Notes under the pieces: model-generated
What the model was told of the DNA's origin: nothing
The model's database searches: none
The model's input: only the letters and a program-made list of their open reading frames with translations
Program-made: the position numbers and the translations under genes
Shown: in pieces, positions 17,270 to 26,464 of the stretch
How the letters are laid out: every line of letters begins with the position of its first letter
Position numbering within the stretch: position 1 is the first letter of the stretch
Assembly (NCBI GenBank): GCA_947567425.1
Contig: CANOLV010000028.1
Span: 1-32,139, forward strand
Source: an uncultured Porphyromonadaceae bacterium
GTDB taxonomy: Bacteria; Bacteroidota; Bacteroidia; Bacteroidales; Muribaculaceae
Length of the DNA stretch: 32,139 nt
Reading direction: 5' to 3'

Positions 17270-18133
17270 ATGAGGCTATTATTGCGTATAAGACTGCTGG
17301 CTATTTCTCTGATTGCCATGTCCGCTATGGCGCCGGCAGTGGATGCGGCCGCCGAGGAGCCGGTCAGGCCGGTGACGTCTGCCTATATGTTCAATATAGG
17401 CGGGGCCAAACTCGTCAATACCTACCTTACGCCGATAAAGTATTCCGGCATAGACTTCGGATTTGCATACGAGCGTATGCAGGCGATGAAGTTTGATCCC
17501 GACCGCTGGGTGATGCGGCTGACAGCTTCGGTCGATATGAACAAGACCGAGAATCCGGTGCGTAATGCCGACATGTGGCGCCTGGTTGGCGACGTGTCGT
17601 GGGGCATGACCTATCGGTGGCGGTTGCCGTTCGGCATAGTCGTAGCCGCCGGAGGCAGCACGGGCATTGACCTCGGATGCATGTATAATCCGCGCAACGG
17701 CAACAACCCGGTTGCGGTGGAGGCGGCATGGACCGTTAATGCCACAGGCTATGCCACGTGGCAGACAAAGGTGGGGCGGATCCCGGTTACGCTGAAGTAC
17801 CAGCCTACGGTTCCTGTGGCCGGTGTGTTCTTCTCTCCCGACTACGGAGAGCTGTTCTATGAGATTTATCTCGGCAATCACAGCGGGTTGGCGCATTTTG
17901 CCTGGTGGGGAAGTTATTTCCGCATGGACAACCTGCTTACTGCCGACCTGCATTTCGGGGCTACGGCTTTAAGGCTTGGATTCAGAAGCGATCTGCTCTC
18001 GACAAAGGTCAACAATATAGTGACGAGGGCGGTCACGTACTCGGCTGTTGTCGGAGTGGCCGGAGAGTGGATGAGCTTGAACCCTAAAAAGCGTCTTGAC
18101 CCTAAGGCCCGGATCATATCTGCCCTTTATTAA
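17270..18133 (+). CDS. Exported protein, likely outer-membrane barrel (possible DUF3316)
   Basis: A signal peptide (about 1-26, ending in AVDAAA) is followed by a mature region of alternating aromatic/hydrophobic beta-strands with many Gly, Trp and Tyr. This resembles Bacteroidetes outer-membrane barrel-like proteins. Motifs such as TYLTPIKYSGIDFGFAYER remind me of the DUF3316 family, but this is recalled and unverified. No catalytic motif is seen. It sits between parC and an S41-like lipoprotein in one direction with short gaps. A role in the envelope is the most that can be inferred. Confidence 0.72.
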   Translation: MRLLLRIRLLAISLIAMSAMAPAVDAAAEEPVRPVTSAYMFNIGGAKLVNTYLTPIKYSGIDFGFAYERMQAMKFDPDRWVMRLTASVDMNKTENPVRNADMWRLVGDVSWGMTYRWRLPFGIVVAAGGSTGIDLGCMYNPRNGNNPVAVEAAWTVNATGYATWQTKVGRIPVTLKYQPTVPVAGVFFSPDYGELFYEIYLGNHSGLAHFAWWGSYFRMDNLLTADLHFGATALRLGFRSDLLSTKVNNIVTRAVTYSAVVGVAGEWMSLNPKKRLDPKARIISALY

Positions 18134-18157
18134 ACACCCTCTTAGAATTGAATTGTT

Positions 18158-19189
18158 ATGAAAAGTCTGATCCGATATGTTCTTATGACGGTGATTGCGG
18201 TGACCGCTTGCGGATGCCATAAAGTCGATGAATGGGACAATAATCCGCAGGGCAATTTTGAAGCCTTATGGACTATTCTTGACGAGCATTACTGCTTTTT
18301 TGAGGAAAAGGGAGTGGATTGGGATGCCACCCATGACAAATATGCGTCGAAGATTAATCCGAAAATGACTCAGCGTGAGCTGTTTTTTGTCTGCGCGGAC
18401 ATGCTTGACGAGTTAAAGGACGGTCATACTAACCTGATATCGTCATTTAACACGTCGTATTACAGGAAATGGTGGAGCGACTATCCCGAGAATTACAGTG
18501 AACGTCTGGTCGAGCAGTATTACCTGAATTTCAACTATCTCAGCACCGGTGGCTTAGACTATGCCATCCTGCCTCAGAACGTAGGCTATGTGCGCTATGG
18601 CAGTTTCGCCAATCCGGTGGGAGAGGGCAATCTCGACAATGTGCTGTTCTACCTCGAATCGTGCGACGCGCTTATAATAGACATACGTAACAACGGCGGG
18701 GGCAACATGACAAATGTGGAGACTTTAGTGCGCCGTTTCATCACAGACCGCACCCTTGCCGGCTATATCTCCCATAAGACAGGCCCCGGCCATGATGATT
18801 TTTCGAAGCCTTATGCCTATTATTTTGACCCTGCCGACAAGGGCAGGATCATGTGGGGAAAGCCTGTGGCGGTGCTTACGAGCCGCGGCACATTCAGTGC
18901 CGCCAACAATTTCGTATCGATCATGAAGTACCTTCCCCGTGTGTCGATTATCGGAAGCACTACAGGTGGCGGAAGCGGTATGCCGTTTAATTCAGAACTT
19001 CCCAACGGCTGGGGAGTCCGGTTCTCGGCATGTTCAGTGCTTGACTGCAAGGGTGTCAGCACCGAGTTCGGCATTGATCCTACTCCGGGATGCGAGGTCG
19101 ATCTCGATCCGCAGGCCGCTCTTGACGGACACGACACCATCCTCGACTTTGCCGTGGACTACCTTACATCGGGCGCATCTGTCCGGTGA
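18158..19189 (+). CDS. S41-family (tail-specific/tricorn-like) peptidase lipoprotein
   Basis: A lipoprotein signal ends at AVTAC (Cys18). An N-terminal helical segment (FEALWTILDEHYCFFEEKGVDW, about 34-55) and MLDELKDGHTNL (82-93) are typical of the S41 family. The core has DIRNNGGG (175-182) and the nucleophile region TSRGTFSAANNF with Ser247. No clear PDZ domain separates the two halves, unlike classic C-terminal processing proteases. The substrate is unknown. It probably acts at the outer membrane or periplasm. It follows the outer-membrane-like gene by 24 nt. Confidence 0.88.
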   Translation: MKSLIRYVLMTVIAVTACGCHKVDEWDNNPQGNFEALWTILDEHYCFFEEKGVDWDATHDKYASKINPKMTQRELFFVCADMLDELKDGHTNLISSFNTSYYRKWWSDYPENYSERLVEQYYLNFNYLSTGGLDYAILPQNVGYVRYGSFANPVGEGNLDNVLFYLESCDALIIDIRNNGGGNMTNVETLVRRFITDRTLAGYISHKTGPGHDDFSKPYAYYFDPADKGRIMWGKPVAVLTSRGTFSAANNFVSIMKYLPRVSIIGSTTGGGSGMPFNSELPNGWGVRFSACSVLDCKGVSTEFGIDPTPGCEVDLDPQAALDGHDTILDFAVDYLTSGASVR

Positions 19190-19342
19190 TGTCGGTTTCG
19201 GCTCGGGTTCTCTATAGAATGTCGTCCCTGAAGTCCTGTCCTTTTTATGTGGCGGGGCATGATCCTACACTGTGTCAAATAGCTAAATAAGCTTAAAATG
19301 GGGAGTGCTGTCGAATCGTCGGTTGATAGTGCGGCCGCAATA

Positions 19343-19374
19343 TTTGTGTAATACTGCGTTTTTACATATCTTTG
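19343..19374 (+). promoter_or_regulatory. glyS promoter, -33 and -7 elements
   Basis: TTTG (19343-19346), a 20-nt spacer and TATCTTTG (19367-19374) match the Bacteroidetes sigma-ABfr consensus TTTG-N19-21-TAnnTTTG in full. It lies about 37 nt before the glyS ATG and is the best promoter in the window. Confidence 0.8.
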
Positions 19375-19411
19375 TAGACTGAAATATACTGAATTATAAT
19401 ATAATTTAAAA

Positions 19412-20956
19412 ATGGCACAACAAGAAGATCAATTTAAGAAGATTGTTTCACATGCCAAGGAATATGGCTTCGTGTTCCCTTCAAGCGAAATATATGACGG
19501 ACTTTCAGCCGTTTACGACTATGGTCAGAACGGTGTTGAACTTAAGAACAATATCAAGCGCTATTGGTGGGATGCCATGACGCTTCTCCACGAGAACATC
19601 GTAGGTATAGACTCGGCCATATTCATGCACCCGACCATCTGGAAGGCTTCCGGACACGTCGATGCTTTCAACGACCCCTTGATCGACAATAAGGATTCAA
19701 AGAAGCGTTATCGCGCCGATGTCCTGATCGAGGAGGAGATTGCCAAGATGGACGACAAGGTGGAAAAAGAGGTGGCCAAGGCGCGCAAGCGTTTCGGCGA
19801 ATCGTTTGACGAGGCTCTTTTCCGTGAGACCAATCCCCGGGTTCTTGAGCACAAGGCAAAGCGCGATGCACTGCATGAGCGTTTCGCAAAGGCAATGAAC
19901 GACAATGATCTTAACGAGCTTCGCCAGATAATCATCGACCAGGAGATTGTAGATCCGATCTCAGGCACCAAGAACTGGACTGATGTGCGTCAGTTCAATC
20001 TGATGTTCAGCACCGAGATGGGTTCTACCGCCGACGGTGCCATGACGGTCTATCTGCGTCCGGAGACTGCCCAGGGCATATTTGTCAATTATCTGAATGT
20101 GCAGAAGACTGGCCGTATGCGTATACCGTTCGGTATAGCTCAGATAGGCAAGGCCTTCCGCAATGAGATTGTGGCACGTCAGTTCATATTCCGAATGCGT
20201 GAGTTTGAGCAGATGGAGATGCAGTTCTTCGTGCGTCCGGGATCTGAACTTGAATGGTTCAAGTCGTGGAAGGAGACTCGTCTGAAGTGGCATAAGGCTC
20301 TCGGTCTGGGCGATCAGAAATACCGCTACCATGACCACGAGAAGCTTGCCCACTATGCAAATGCAGCTACAGACATCGAATTTGAGATGCCTTTCGGATT
20401 CAAGGAAGTAGAAGGAATCCATTCCCGCACTAACTTTGACCTTTCGCAGCATGAGAAGTTCTCAGGCAAGAAGATTCAGTACTTTGATCCCGAACTCAAC
20501 GAAAGCTATACTCCGTATGTGATAGAGACTTCGATCGGCGTCGACCGAATGTTCCTTTCGGTGCTTTGCTCAAGCTATGAAGAACAGGCCCTTGAGGGTG
20601 GCGACACCCGCGTGGTGCTTCATCTTCCCCCGGCCTTGGCTCCGGTCAAGTGTGCCGTGATGCCGTTGGTGCGCAAGGACGGACTTCCTGAAAAAGCCCG
20701 CGAGATAGTGAATGACCTCAAGTTTGACTTCCCGACACACTATGAGGAAAAGGATTCTATCGGAAAGCGCTACCGTCGTCAGGATGCCATCGGCACCCCC
20801 TTCTGTGTCACGGTGGACCATCAGACTCTTGAAGACAACACCGTCACTCTGCGCGAACGCGACTCGATGGAGCAGAAGCGCGTGAAGGTTGAGGATCTTC
20901 ATAAGTTGATACATGACTGCGTGAGCATCAACTCCCTGTTGCGCAAGCTTGGATAA
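19412..20956 (+). CDS. glyS: Glycyl-tRNA synthetase (single-chain dimeric type)
   Basis: This class II aminoacyl-tRNA synthetase charges tRNA-Gly. The 514 residues begin MAQQEDQFKKIVSHAKEYGFVFPSSEIY. Motif 2 (FRNEIVARQFIFRMREFEQMEMQFF) and motif 3 (TSIGVDRMFLSVL) are visible. An anticodon-binding domain occupies the last ~120 residues (VKCAVMPLVRKDGLPEKAREI onward). This is the eukaryote/archaea-like alpha2 form, not the alpha2beta2 GlyQ/GlyS type. A canonical promoter precedes it, and lemA follows after 28 nt. Confidence 0.96.
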   Translation: MAQQEDQFKKIVSHAKEYGFVFPSSEIYDGLSAVYDYGQNGVELKNNIKRYWWDAMTLLHENIVGIDSAIFMHPTIWKASGHVDAFNDPLIDNKDSKKRYRADVLIEEEIAKMDDKVEKEVAKARKRFGESFDEALFRETNPRVLEHKAKRDALHERFAKAMNDNDLNELRQIIIDQEIVDPISGTKNWTDVRQFNLMFSTEMGSTADGAMTVYLRPETAQGIFVNYLNVQKTGRMRIPFGIAQIGKAFRNEIVARQFIFRMREFEQMEMQFFVRPGSELEWFKSWKETRLKWHKALGLGDQKYRYHDHEKLAHYANAATDIEFEMPFGFKEVEGIHSRTNFDLSQHEKFSGKKIQYFDPELNESYTPYVIETSIGVDRMFLSVLCSSYEEQALEGGDTRVVLHLPPALAPVKCAVMPLVRKDGLPEKAREIVNDLKFDFPTHYEEKDSIGKRYRRQDAIGTPFCVTVDHQTLEDNTVTLRERDSMEQKRVKVEDLHKLIHDCVSINSLLRKLG

Positions 20957-20984
20957 TTTTCAAACCACACATAACACTCAAACT

Positions 20985-21569
20985 ATGAATTTTAAAAGCA
21001 TAAGGATATTGCTTGTGGCGGTTGTCGCTTTGATGGGGCTCTCGTCGTGCAATTACAATTCCCTTGTGGAGAAACAGCAGACTGTCGACCAGCAATGGGC
21101 GGAAGTGGAGAATCAGTATCAGCGCAGATCCGACCTGATTCCTAATCTTGTGTCTACCGTGAAGGGATACGCCGCACACGAGGAGCAGACTTTTGAGCGC
21201 GTGACAGAGGCACGGGCAAAGGCTACGTCGGTCAACATCTCAGCCGAGAATCTTAATGAAGAGACTTTGGCCAAGTTCCAGGCCGCTCAGAACGAACTGC
21301 AGAGTGCCTTGAAGTCGCTTCTTGCAGTGACGGAAGCATATCCCGACCTTAAGGCAAATGAGAATTTCAAGGATCTTCAGACCCAACTCGAGGGAACCGA
21401 GAACCGGATTGCCACCGCGCGTGGACGATATACGGAATCGGTGCGCGACTACAACACTGCCATAAAGAAATTCCCGACAACTATTTATGCCGGATGGTTC
21501 GGATTTGAACCTAAACCGCAGTTCAAGGCCGTTGAAGGAGCGGATGTGGCTCCAAAAGTCGAATTCTAA
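20985..21569 (+). CDS. lemA: LemA-family lipoprotein
   Basis: I chose the ATG at 20985 (MNFKSIRILLVAVVALMGLSSC), giving 194 residues; an upstream frame extension overlaps glyS. The lipobox LSSC puts lipidated Cys near residue 22. The conserved LemA body is helical, with QQTVDQQWAEVENQYQRRSDLIPNLV and the closing AGWFGFEPKPQFKA. LemA proteins are membrane-attached with an extracytoplasmic helical domain; the molecular role is not established. Usual companions such as TPM-domain proteins are absent here; it lies in the glyS-dnaX run. Confidence 0.93.
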   Translation: MNFKSIRILLVAVVALMGLSSCNYNSLVEKQQTVDQQWAEVENQYQRRSDLIPNLVSTVKGYAAHEEQTFERVTEARAKATSVNISAENLNEETLAKFQAAQNELQSALKSLLAVTEAYPDLKANENFKDLQTQLEGTENRIATARGRYTESVRDYNTAIKKFPTTIYAGWFGFEPKPQFKAVEGADVAPKVEF

Positions 21570-21580
21570 AACTCATATTG

Positions 21581-22144
21581 ATGAAGAAATATCCTGTTAT
21601 ATTGGCCCTGTCGCTTATGGCTGCCGGAAGCCTGGTGTCATCATGTGTCGACGACGATGACAATTATGAAGACTACAAGGAGTGGATGGAAGCTAACAAC
21701 GCTTGGCTGAGTGAATGCAAAAACAAAGTGGATGCCGACGGCCAAAAGTATTACTCCGAGATAATTCCTGACTACCAGCGCGGCAATTACGTGTTGATGC
21801 ACTGGTTCAATGACAGGGAGCTGACCAAGGACAATGTGGTGCCGTTCTATACTTCGACTGTCGATGTCAAATATAAGCTTACATTGTACAACGGGGAGCC
21901 TATGGACTCCAGCTTTCTGATGACCGAAAACGGCGATTCCATTTACCGGACTAAATTGTCCGACGTGATCACCGGATGGTCGATAGCTCTGCAGCAGATG
22001 CACGTCGGCGACTCCGTGGAAGTCATTGTCCCTTATCAGGTGGGCTATGGCTCTACCGGAAGCGGAAGTATTTATCCGTACAGCAATCTTAACTTCCACA
22101 TAAAGCTTGTGGATGTCCCCGGCTGGGAGATTGATGTGGAGTAG
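21581..22144 (+). CDS. FKBP-type peptidyl-prolyl cis-trans isomerase lipoprotein
   Basis: The ATG at 21581 gives 187 residues. A lipoprotein signal ends at LVSSC, followed by an acidic DDDDN stretch. The C-terminal half carries the FKBP fold: VKYKLTLYNGEPMDSS, VITGWSIALQQMHVGDSVEVIVPYQVGYGS and YSNLNFHIKLVDV. An internal 30-40 residue region before it is specific to Bacteroidetes-type FKBP lipoproteins. It likely assists folding of envelope proteins. It is 11 nt after lemA and 23 nt before dnaX. Confidence 0.87.
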   Translation: MKKYPVILALSLMAAGSLVSSCVDDDDNYEDYKEWMEANNAWLSECKNKVDADGQKYYSEIIPDYQRGNYVLMHWFNDRELTKDNVVPFYTSTVDVKYKLTLYNGEPMDSSFLMTENGDSIYRTKLSDVITGWSIALQQMHVGDSVEVIVPYQVGYGSTGSGSIYPYSNLNFHIKLVDVPGWEIDVE

Positions 22145-22167
22145 GGACGGCAAGAATCTGTTGTACG

Positions 22168-23919
22168 ATGGAAAACTATATTGTATCGGCGCGTAAATAC
22201 CGCCCCTCCACATTTAACAACGTGGTAGGGCAGAAGGCTCTTACCGCTACTCTTAGGAACTCTATAAGCAAGAACAGGCTGGCTCATGCCTACCTGTTTT
22301 GCGGTTCAAGGGGGGTGGGTAAGACCTCTTGTGCAAGAATATTCGCAAAAACGATCAACTGCAGACATCGCACTCCTGACGGTGAAGCTTGCAATGAGTG
22401 TGTGTCATGCCGTGAATTTAATAAAGGCGCGTCATTGAACATCGTGGAGCTCGACGCCGCTTCCAACAACGGCATCGAGGATATGCGCTCGATCATCGAT
22501 CAGGTCCAGGTGCCTCCGGTGGATGCCGACTATCGCGTGTTTATTATCGATGAGGTGCACATGCTGTCGTCGCAGGCTTTCAATGCGTTTTTAAAGACGC
22601 TTGAGGAGCCTCCGTCATACGTCATTTTCATTCTTGCCACCACAGAAAAGCATAAGATTATTCCTACGATTCTGTCGCGTTGCCAAATCTATGACTTCAA
22701 TCGTATCACCATACAGGATATGGTCGACCACATGTCATACGTGGCTTCGCAGGAAGGAATCTCCGTAGAGACGGCCGCGCTTAATGTGATAGCGAGAAAA
22801 GCCGACGGGGCCATGCGCGATGCTCTGTCGATATTCGATCAGGTCGCGGCCTCGTCGATGGGAAATGTCACTTATGCTTCGACGATTGAGAATCTGAACA
22901 TTCTTGATTACGAGTATTACAATAAGCTCGTCGATGCATTTCTGACGGGCGATGTTCCAAGGGCGTTGTTGATTTATAAGGAGATCAGGGAGAAAGGTTT
23001 CGACTCCCAATTCTTTATCAATGGCCTGGCATCGCATTTCAGAGATTTGATGGTGGCTCAGAACCCGTCGACTCTTGTGCTCCTTGAGGCAAGCGATGAA
23101 TCGCGCAAGGCGCTCGCTGAAGTCGCGTCGCGATGTACTCCGGCATTCCTGTATAAGGCGATGGATCTGTGCAATCAGGCCGATCTGAACTATCGGGCGG
23201 CTTCAAATAAACAGTTTTTGGTCGAACTGACGTTGATAAAACTGTGCCAATTACTCAGCCCCTCCCCCGAAATTGACGGCGCAGGAGAGGGGCGGCAATT
23301 GCGCCCGATAGTATCGGGTGCCGCGTCGTCTGCAAGTTCGGCACCTTCGGCCGGCGAAGGTGCCCCCGCTAAGCCGGTCGAACAGGTGCGACAGGCTCCT
23401 GTGGCTCCTCCGGTCAGGCCTGTGGCTCCGGCTCCCTCGCCGATAAGGAAGGGTGATGCGGGCAGGCTCCGCAAGCCGGCATTGTCCATCAACCGCAAGC
23501 CGGTTGATAGCGGTGTGGCTGCTGTCGCGGAACAGTCCGGACCTGACAGAAACCGGGCCTCCCTATTTTCCGACGAGCAGTTTGCCGAGGCTTGGGCTCA
23601 ATTTATTCAAACCCATCCTACAGAGCATCTGCTGATAAATGCTATGAGGATGGCTCGTCCGCTTCGTGTCTCCGACAATGTTTATTCGGCCACGGTCGAG
23701 AGCGAGGCCATCCGCGACAGTATTCAGCTTTCTATGCCTGAACTGTTGGCATATCTACGCGACAGGTTGTCCAACGATTATGTAGAGGTGCAGGTCCATC
23801 TGAATAAAGGTCAGGCATCGGTGACTTCGCTTACCGATTCGGAGGTTTATGCACTGATGAGAAAGAACCATCCTTACCTGAATGTGGTAATTGACGATTT
23901 TCATTTGACTTTGGTGTGA
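22168..23919 (+). CDS. dnaX: DNA polymerase III subunits gamma/tau
   Basis: This is the clamp-loader ATPase of the replicative polymerase. The Walker A motif GSRGVGKT is at residues 46-53. The zinc-binding cysteines are in CRHRTPDGEACNECVSC, the Walker B-like motif is IIDEVHMLS, and the sensor region is FILATTEKHKIIPTILSRCQIYDF. A Pro/Ala-rich linker (about 375-450) joins a C-terminal tau-like domain. The single continuous frame encodes the long form; I did not see a clear slippery sequence for a short gamma product. It is the last gene of the glyS run. Confidence 0.95.
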   Translation: MENYIVSARKYRPSTFNNVVGQKALTATLRNSISKNRLAHAYLFCGSRGVGKTSCARIFAKTINCRHRTPDGEACNECVSCREFNKGASLNIVELDAASNNGIEDMRSIIDQVQVPPVDADYRVFIIDEVHMLSSQAFNAFLKTLEEPPSYVIFILATTEKHKIIPTILSRCQIYDFNRITIQDMVDHMSYVASQEGISVETAALNVIARKADGAMRDALSIFDQVAASSMGNVTYASTIENLNILDYEYYNKLVDAFLTGDVPRALLIYKEIREKGFDSQFFINGLASHFRDLMVAQNPSTLVLLEASDESRKALAEVASRCTPAFLYKAMDLCNQADLNYRAASNKQFLVELTLIKLCQLLSPSPEIDGAGEGRQLRPIVSGAASSASSAPSAGEGAPAKPVEQVRQAPVAPPVRPVAPAPSPIRKGDAGRLRKPALSINRKPVDSGVAAVAEQSGPDRNRASLFSDEQFAEAWAQFIQTHPTEHLLINAMRMARPLRVSDNVYSATVESEAIRDSIQLSMPELLAYLRDRLSNDYVEVQVHLNKGQASVTSLTDSEVYALMRKNHPYLNVVIDDFHLTLV

Positions 23920-24073
23920 CGAGGCATTTTGCCGTTTCCGAGTACTGCCTGGGCAGATGTGTCCTGGCGCGGTGTCGTCGTGCATAAGTGTCGGCCGACG
24001 CTTTCCCATATATAATAATGTGTATTAATTCGCAAAAAAGTTAAAAAAAGGGGTCAGTTACATAACTTTTTCC

Positions 24074-24081
24074 TAATTTTG
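24074..24081 (+). promoter_or_regulatory. Probable topA promoter, -7 element
   Basis: TAATTTTG matches TAnnTTTG, about 27 nt before the topA ATG. It lies in the 189-nt dnaX-topA spacer, which otherwise shows no gene or strong terminator. Confidence 0.5.
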
Positions 24082-24108
24082 CCGAAAATTTCAACTAACA
24101 AGATTATC

Positions 24109-26445
24109 ATGCCGAAAAATTTAGTCATAGTAGAGTCCCCGGCAAAAGCTAAGACCATTGAAAAGTTCTTAGGTAAAGACTTCAAAGTCATGTCGAGCTA
24201 CGGACATATACGCGACCTTAATAAGAAAAAGTTCAGTATAGATGTCGACAATGGCTTTACACCTATATATGAGATTCCTGACGACAAGAAGGCTTTGGTG
24301 GCCGATTTGAAGAAGGCGGTCAAAAGTGCCTCTACTGTTTGGCTTGCATCCGATGAGGACCGCGAGGGTGAGGCTATAGCATGGCATTTGTGCGAGGTCC
24401 TCGGATTGGATCCGTCGGCCACTAAGAGAATTGTATTTCACGAGATAACGAAGAACGCGATAGAGAACGCTATCAAAAATCCAAGGGCCATCGATTTGAA
24501 CAGGGTCGATGCCCAGCAGGCGCGAAGAGTGCTTGACCGCATAGTCGGTTTCGAACTGTCGCCGGTTCTTTGGAAGAAGATTAAGCCGGCCCTGTCGGCC
24601 GGACGTGTGCAGTCTGTGGCTGTCAGGCTGATTGTCGAGCGCGAGGAGGAGATAAAGGCTTTCCGTTCGGAAAACTATTACCGTGTCACTGCTGATTTTG
24701 CCACTGACGGCGGAGCCATGTTGAATGCCGAGTTATCGAAGCGGATTTCTGACAAGAAGGCCGCTGTGAAGTTTCTCGACGATTGTGTCGGAGCGAGCTA
24801 TTCTGTCGGAGCAGTGCAGGTGCGTCCGGTGGTAAAGTCGCCCGCACCCCCGTTCACGACCTCGACGTTGCAGCAGGAGGCTTCGCGCAAATTAGGCTTC
24901 ACAGTGTCGCAGACCATGATGGTGGCCCAGCGTCTGTATGAAGCCGGACATATAACGTACATGCGTACGGACTCGCTGAATCTGTCGACGTTGGCCGTGA
25001 ATGCCATTGCCGCTGAGATATCGTCGAAGCTCGGAGAGAAATATCTTAAGATACGTCATTATCATACGAAGTCAAAGGGTGCCCAGGAAGCGCACGAGGC
25101 CATACGTCCTACAGCTTTCGATAAGCAGACCATCGAGGGTACTGCCCAGGAGAAGCGCCTCTATTCGCTCATTTGGAAGCGTACTGTAGCATCCCAGATG
25201 GCAGATGCCGAACTGGAAAAGACTACGGTGGAAATTATGCCTTCGACTCGTCCTGAACACTTCACCGCTACCGGTGAAGTCATTAAGTTTGACGGATTCC
25301 TGCGTGTATATATCGAAGGAAATGACGACGAGAATGAAGAGAAGGATTCGTCGCTTCTGCCTCCGATCAATCGTGGCGACAAGCTGACTGTAGGTGCCAT
25401 TGTGGCTACAGAGCGGTTTACGCAGCATCCGGCCCGCTACACCGAGGCGTCGCTTGTGAAGAAGATGGAGGAGCTTGGCATCGGCCGTCCGTCGACCTAT
25501 GCCCCCACAATCTCCACGATACAGGCCCGCGACTATGTTGTCAAAGGCGAAAAGGAGGGTACTCCGCGCAACTATGAGGTGCTGACTCTTAAGCAGGGCA
25601 AGATTTCTGAAGTCGTCAAGACGGAGACCACGGGATCTGACAAAGGCAAGCTCATACCCACGGATATAGGCATGGTGGTCAACGAATTTCTGATAAAATA
25701 TTTCCCCTCGATTCTTGATTACGACTTCACTGCCCGAATGGAAGAGAAGTTTGATGAGATTGCGGAGGGTGAGCTTCCGTGGAGCAAGGAGATGAGCGAA
25801 TTTTACCAACTGTTTCATCCGGCCGTGGATCATGCCACCAATATGCGTCTGGAGCATAAGGTCGGGGAGCGTTTGCTCGGCACGGACCCTGCCACGGGTA
25901 AGCCCGTCAGCGTTAAGATCGGGCGTTTCGGCCCGTTGGTGCAGGTCGGTGACGGTGACGGCGACGAAAAGCCTCAGTTTGCATCTTTGCTGAAGGGTCA
26001 GTCGGTCAACACCATAACTTTGGAGGAAGCCTTGAAGCTTTTTGAGTTCCCGCGCGAACTTGGCGAATTTGAGGGTAAGCCGGTCTCTGTGGCTATAGGC
26101 CGGTTCGGGCCATACGTGAAGCACGACGGAAAGTTTGTCTCCCTGCCTAAGGATGTGGCGCCGGCCGCCATTACACTTCAGGAAGCCGGGGAACTTATCG
26201 TGGCAAAGCGCGACTCGGAGAGTAAGAAAGTCGTGAAGACTTTTGACGAGGATGCCGACTTGCAGATTCTTAACGGTAGGTATGGGGTCTATATATCGTA
26301 TAAGAAGTCCAATTATAAGATTCCCAAGACGGTAGAGAACCCTGCCGGACTGACCTATCAGCAATGCCGCGAGATAATCGACAATCAAGACTCAAAGCCT
26401 AAGAAAAGCGCATCGGTGCGTCGTTCTGCGGCCAAAAAGAAATAA
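24109..26445 (+). CDS. topA: DNA topoisomerase I
   Basis: This type IA topoisomerase relaxes negative supercoils. I chose the ATG at 24109 (MPKNLVIVESPAKAKT); an upstream TTG start at 24079 would overlap the promoter. A Toprim domain (VIVESPAKAKTI, WLASDEDREGEAIAWHL) precedes the strand-passage region with the active-site Tyr in ITYMRTDSLNLS (about 305). In place of C-terminal zinc fingers there are repeat modules built on IGRFGPLVQ, IGRFGPYVKHDGK and NGRYGVYIS, as is usual in Bacteroidetes. The tail is Lys/Arg-rich. rluA-type gene follows after 19 nt. Confidence 0.96.
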   Translation: MPKNLVIVESPAKAKTIEKFLGKDFKVMSSYGHIRDLNKKKFSIDVDNGFTPIYEIPDDKKALVADLKKAVKSASTVWLASDEDREGEAIAWHLCEVLGLDPSATKRIVFHEITKNAIENAIKNPRAIDLNRVDAQQARRVLDRIVGFELSPVLWKKIKPALSAGRVQSVAVRLIVEREEEIKAFRSENYYRVTADFATDGGAMLNAELSKRISDKKAAVKFLDDCVGASYSVGAVQVRPVVKSPAPPFTTSTLQQEASRKLGFTVSQTMMVAQRLYEAGHITYMRTDSLNLSTLAVNAIAAEISSKLGEKYLKIRHYHTKSKGAQEAHEAIRPTAFDKQTIEGTAQEKRLYSLIWKRTVASQMADAELEKTTVEIMPSTRPEHFTATGEVIKFDGFLRVYIEGNDDENEEKDSSLLPPINRGDKLTVGAIVATERFTQHPARYTEASLVKKMEELGIGRPSTYAPTISTIQARDYVVKGEKEGTPRNYEVLTLKQGKISEVVKTETTGSDKGKLIPTDIGMVVNEFLIKYFPSILDYDFTARMEEKFDEIAEGELPWSKEMSEFYQLFHPAVDHATNMRLEHKVGERLLGTDPATGKPVSVKIGRFGPLVQVGDGDGDEKPQFASLLKGQSVNTITLEEALKLFEFPRELGEFEGKPVSVAIGRFGPYVKHDGKFVSLPKDVAPAAITLQEAGELIVAKRDSESKKVVKTFDEDADLQILNGRYGVYISYKKSNYKIPKTVENPAGLTYQQCREIIDNQDSKPKKSASVRRSAAKKK

Positions 26446-26464
26446 ACTATAGAGATTATAAAGT

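Noticed and set aside
25072-26388. A 438-codon open frame antisense to topA
   Set aside because: It is a mirror of the high-GC codon use of topA; topA motifs are complete. Similar long antisense frames opposite nfnB (9562-10638), MATE (11635-12561) and parC (14978-16048) were dropped for the same reason.
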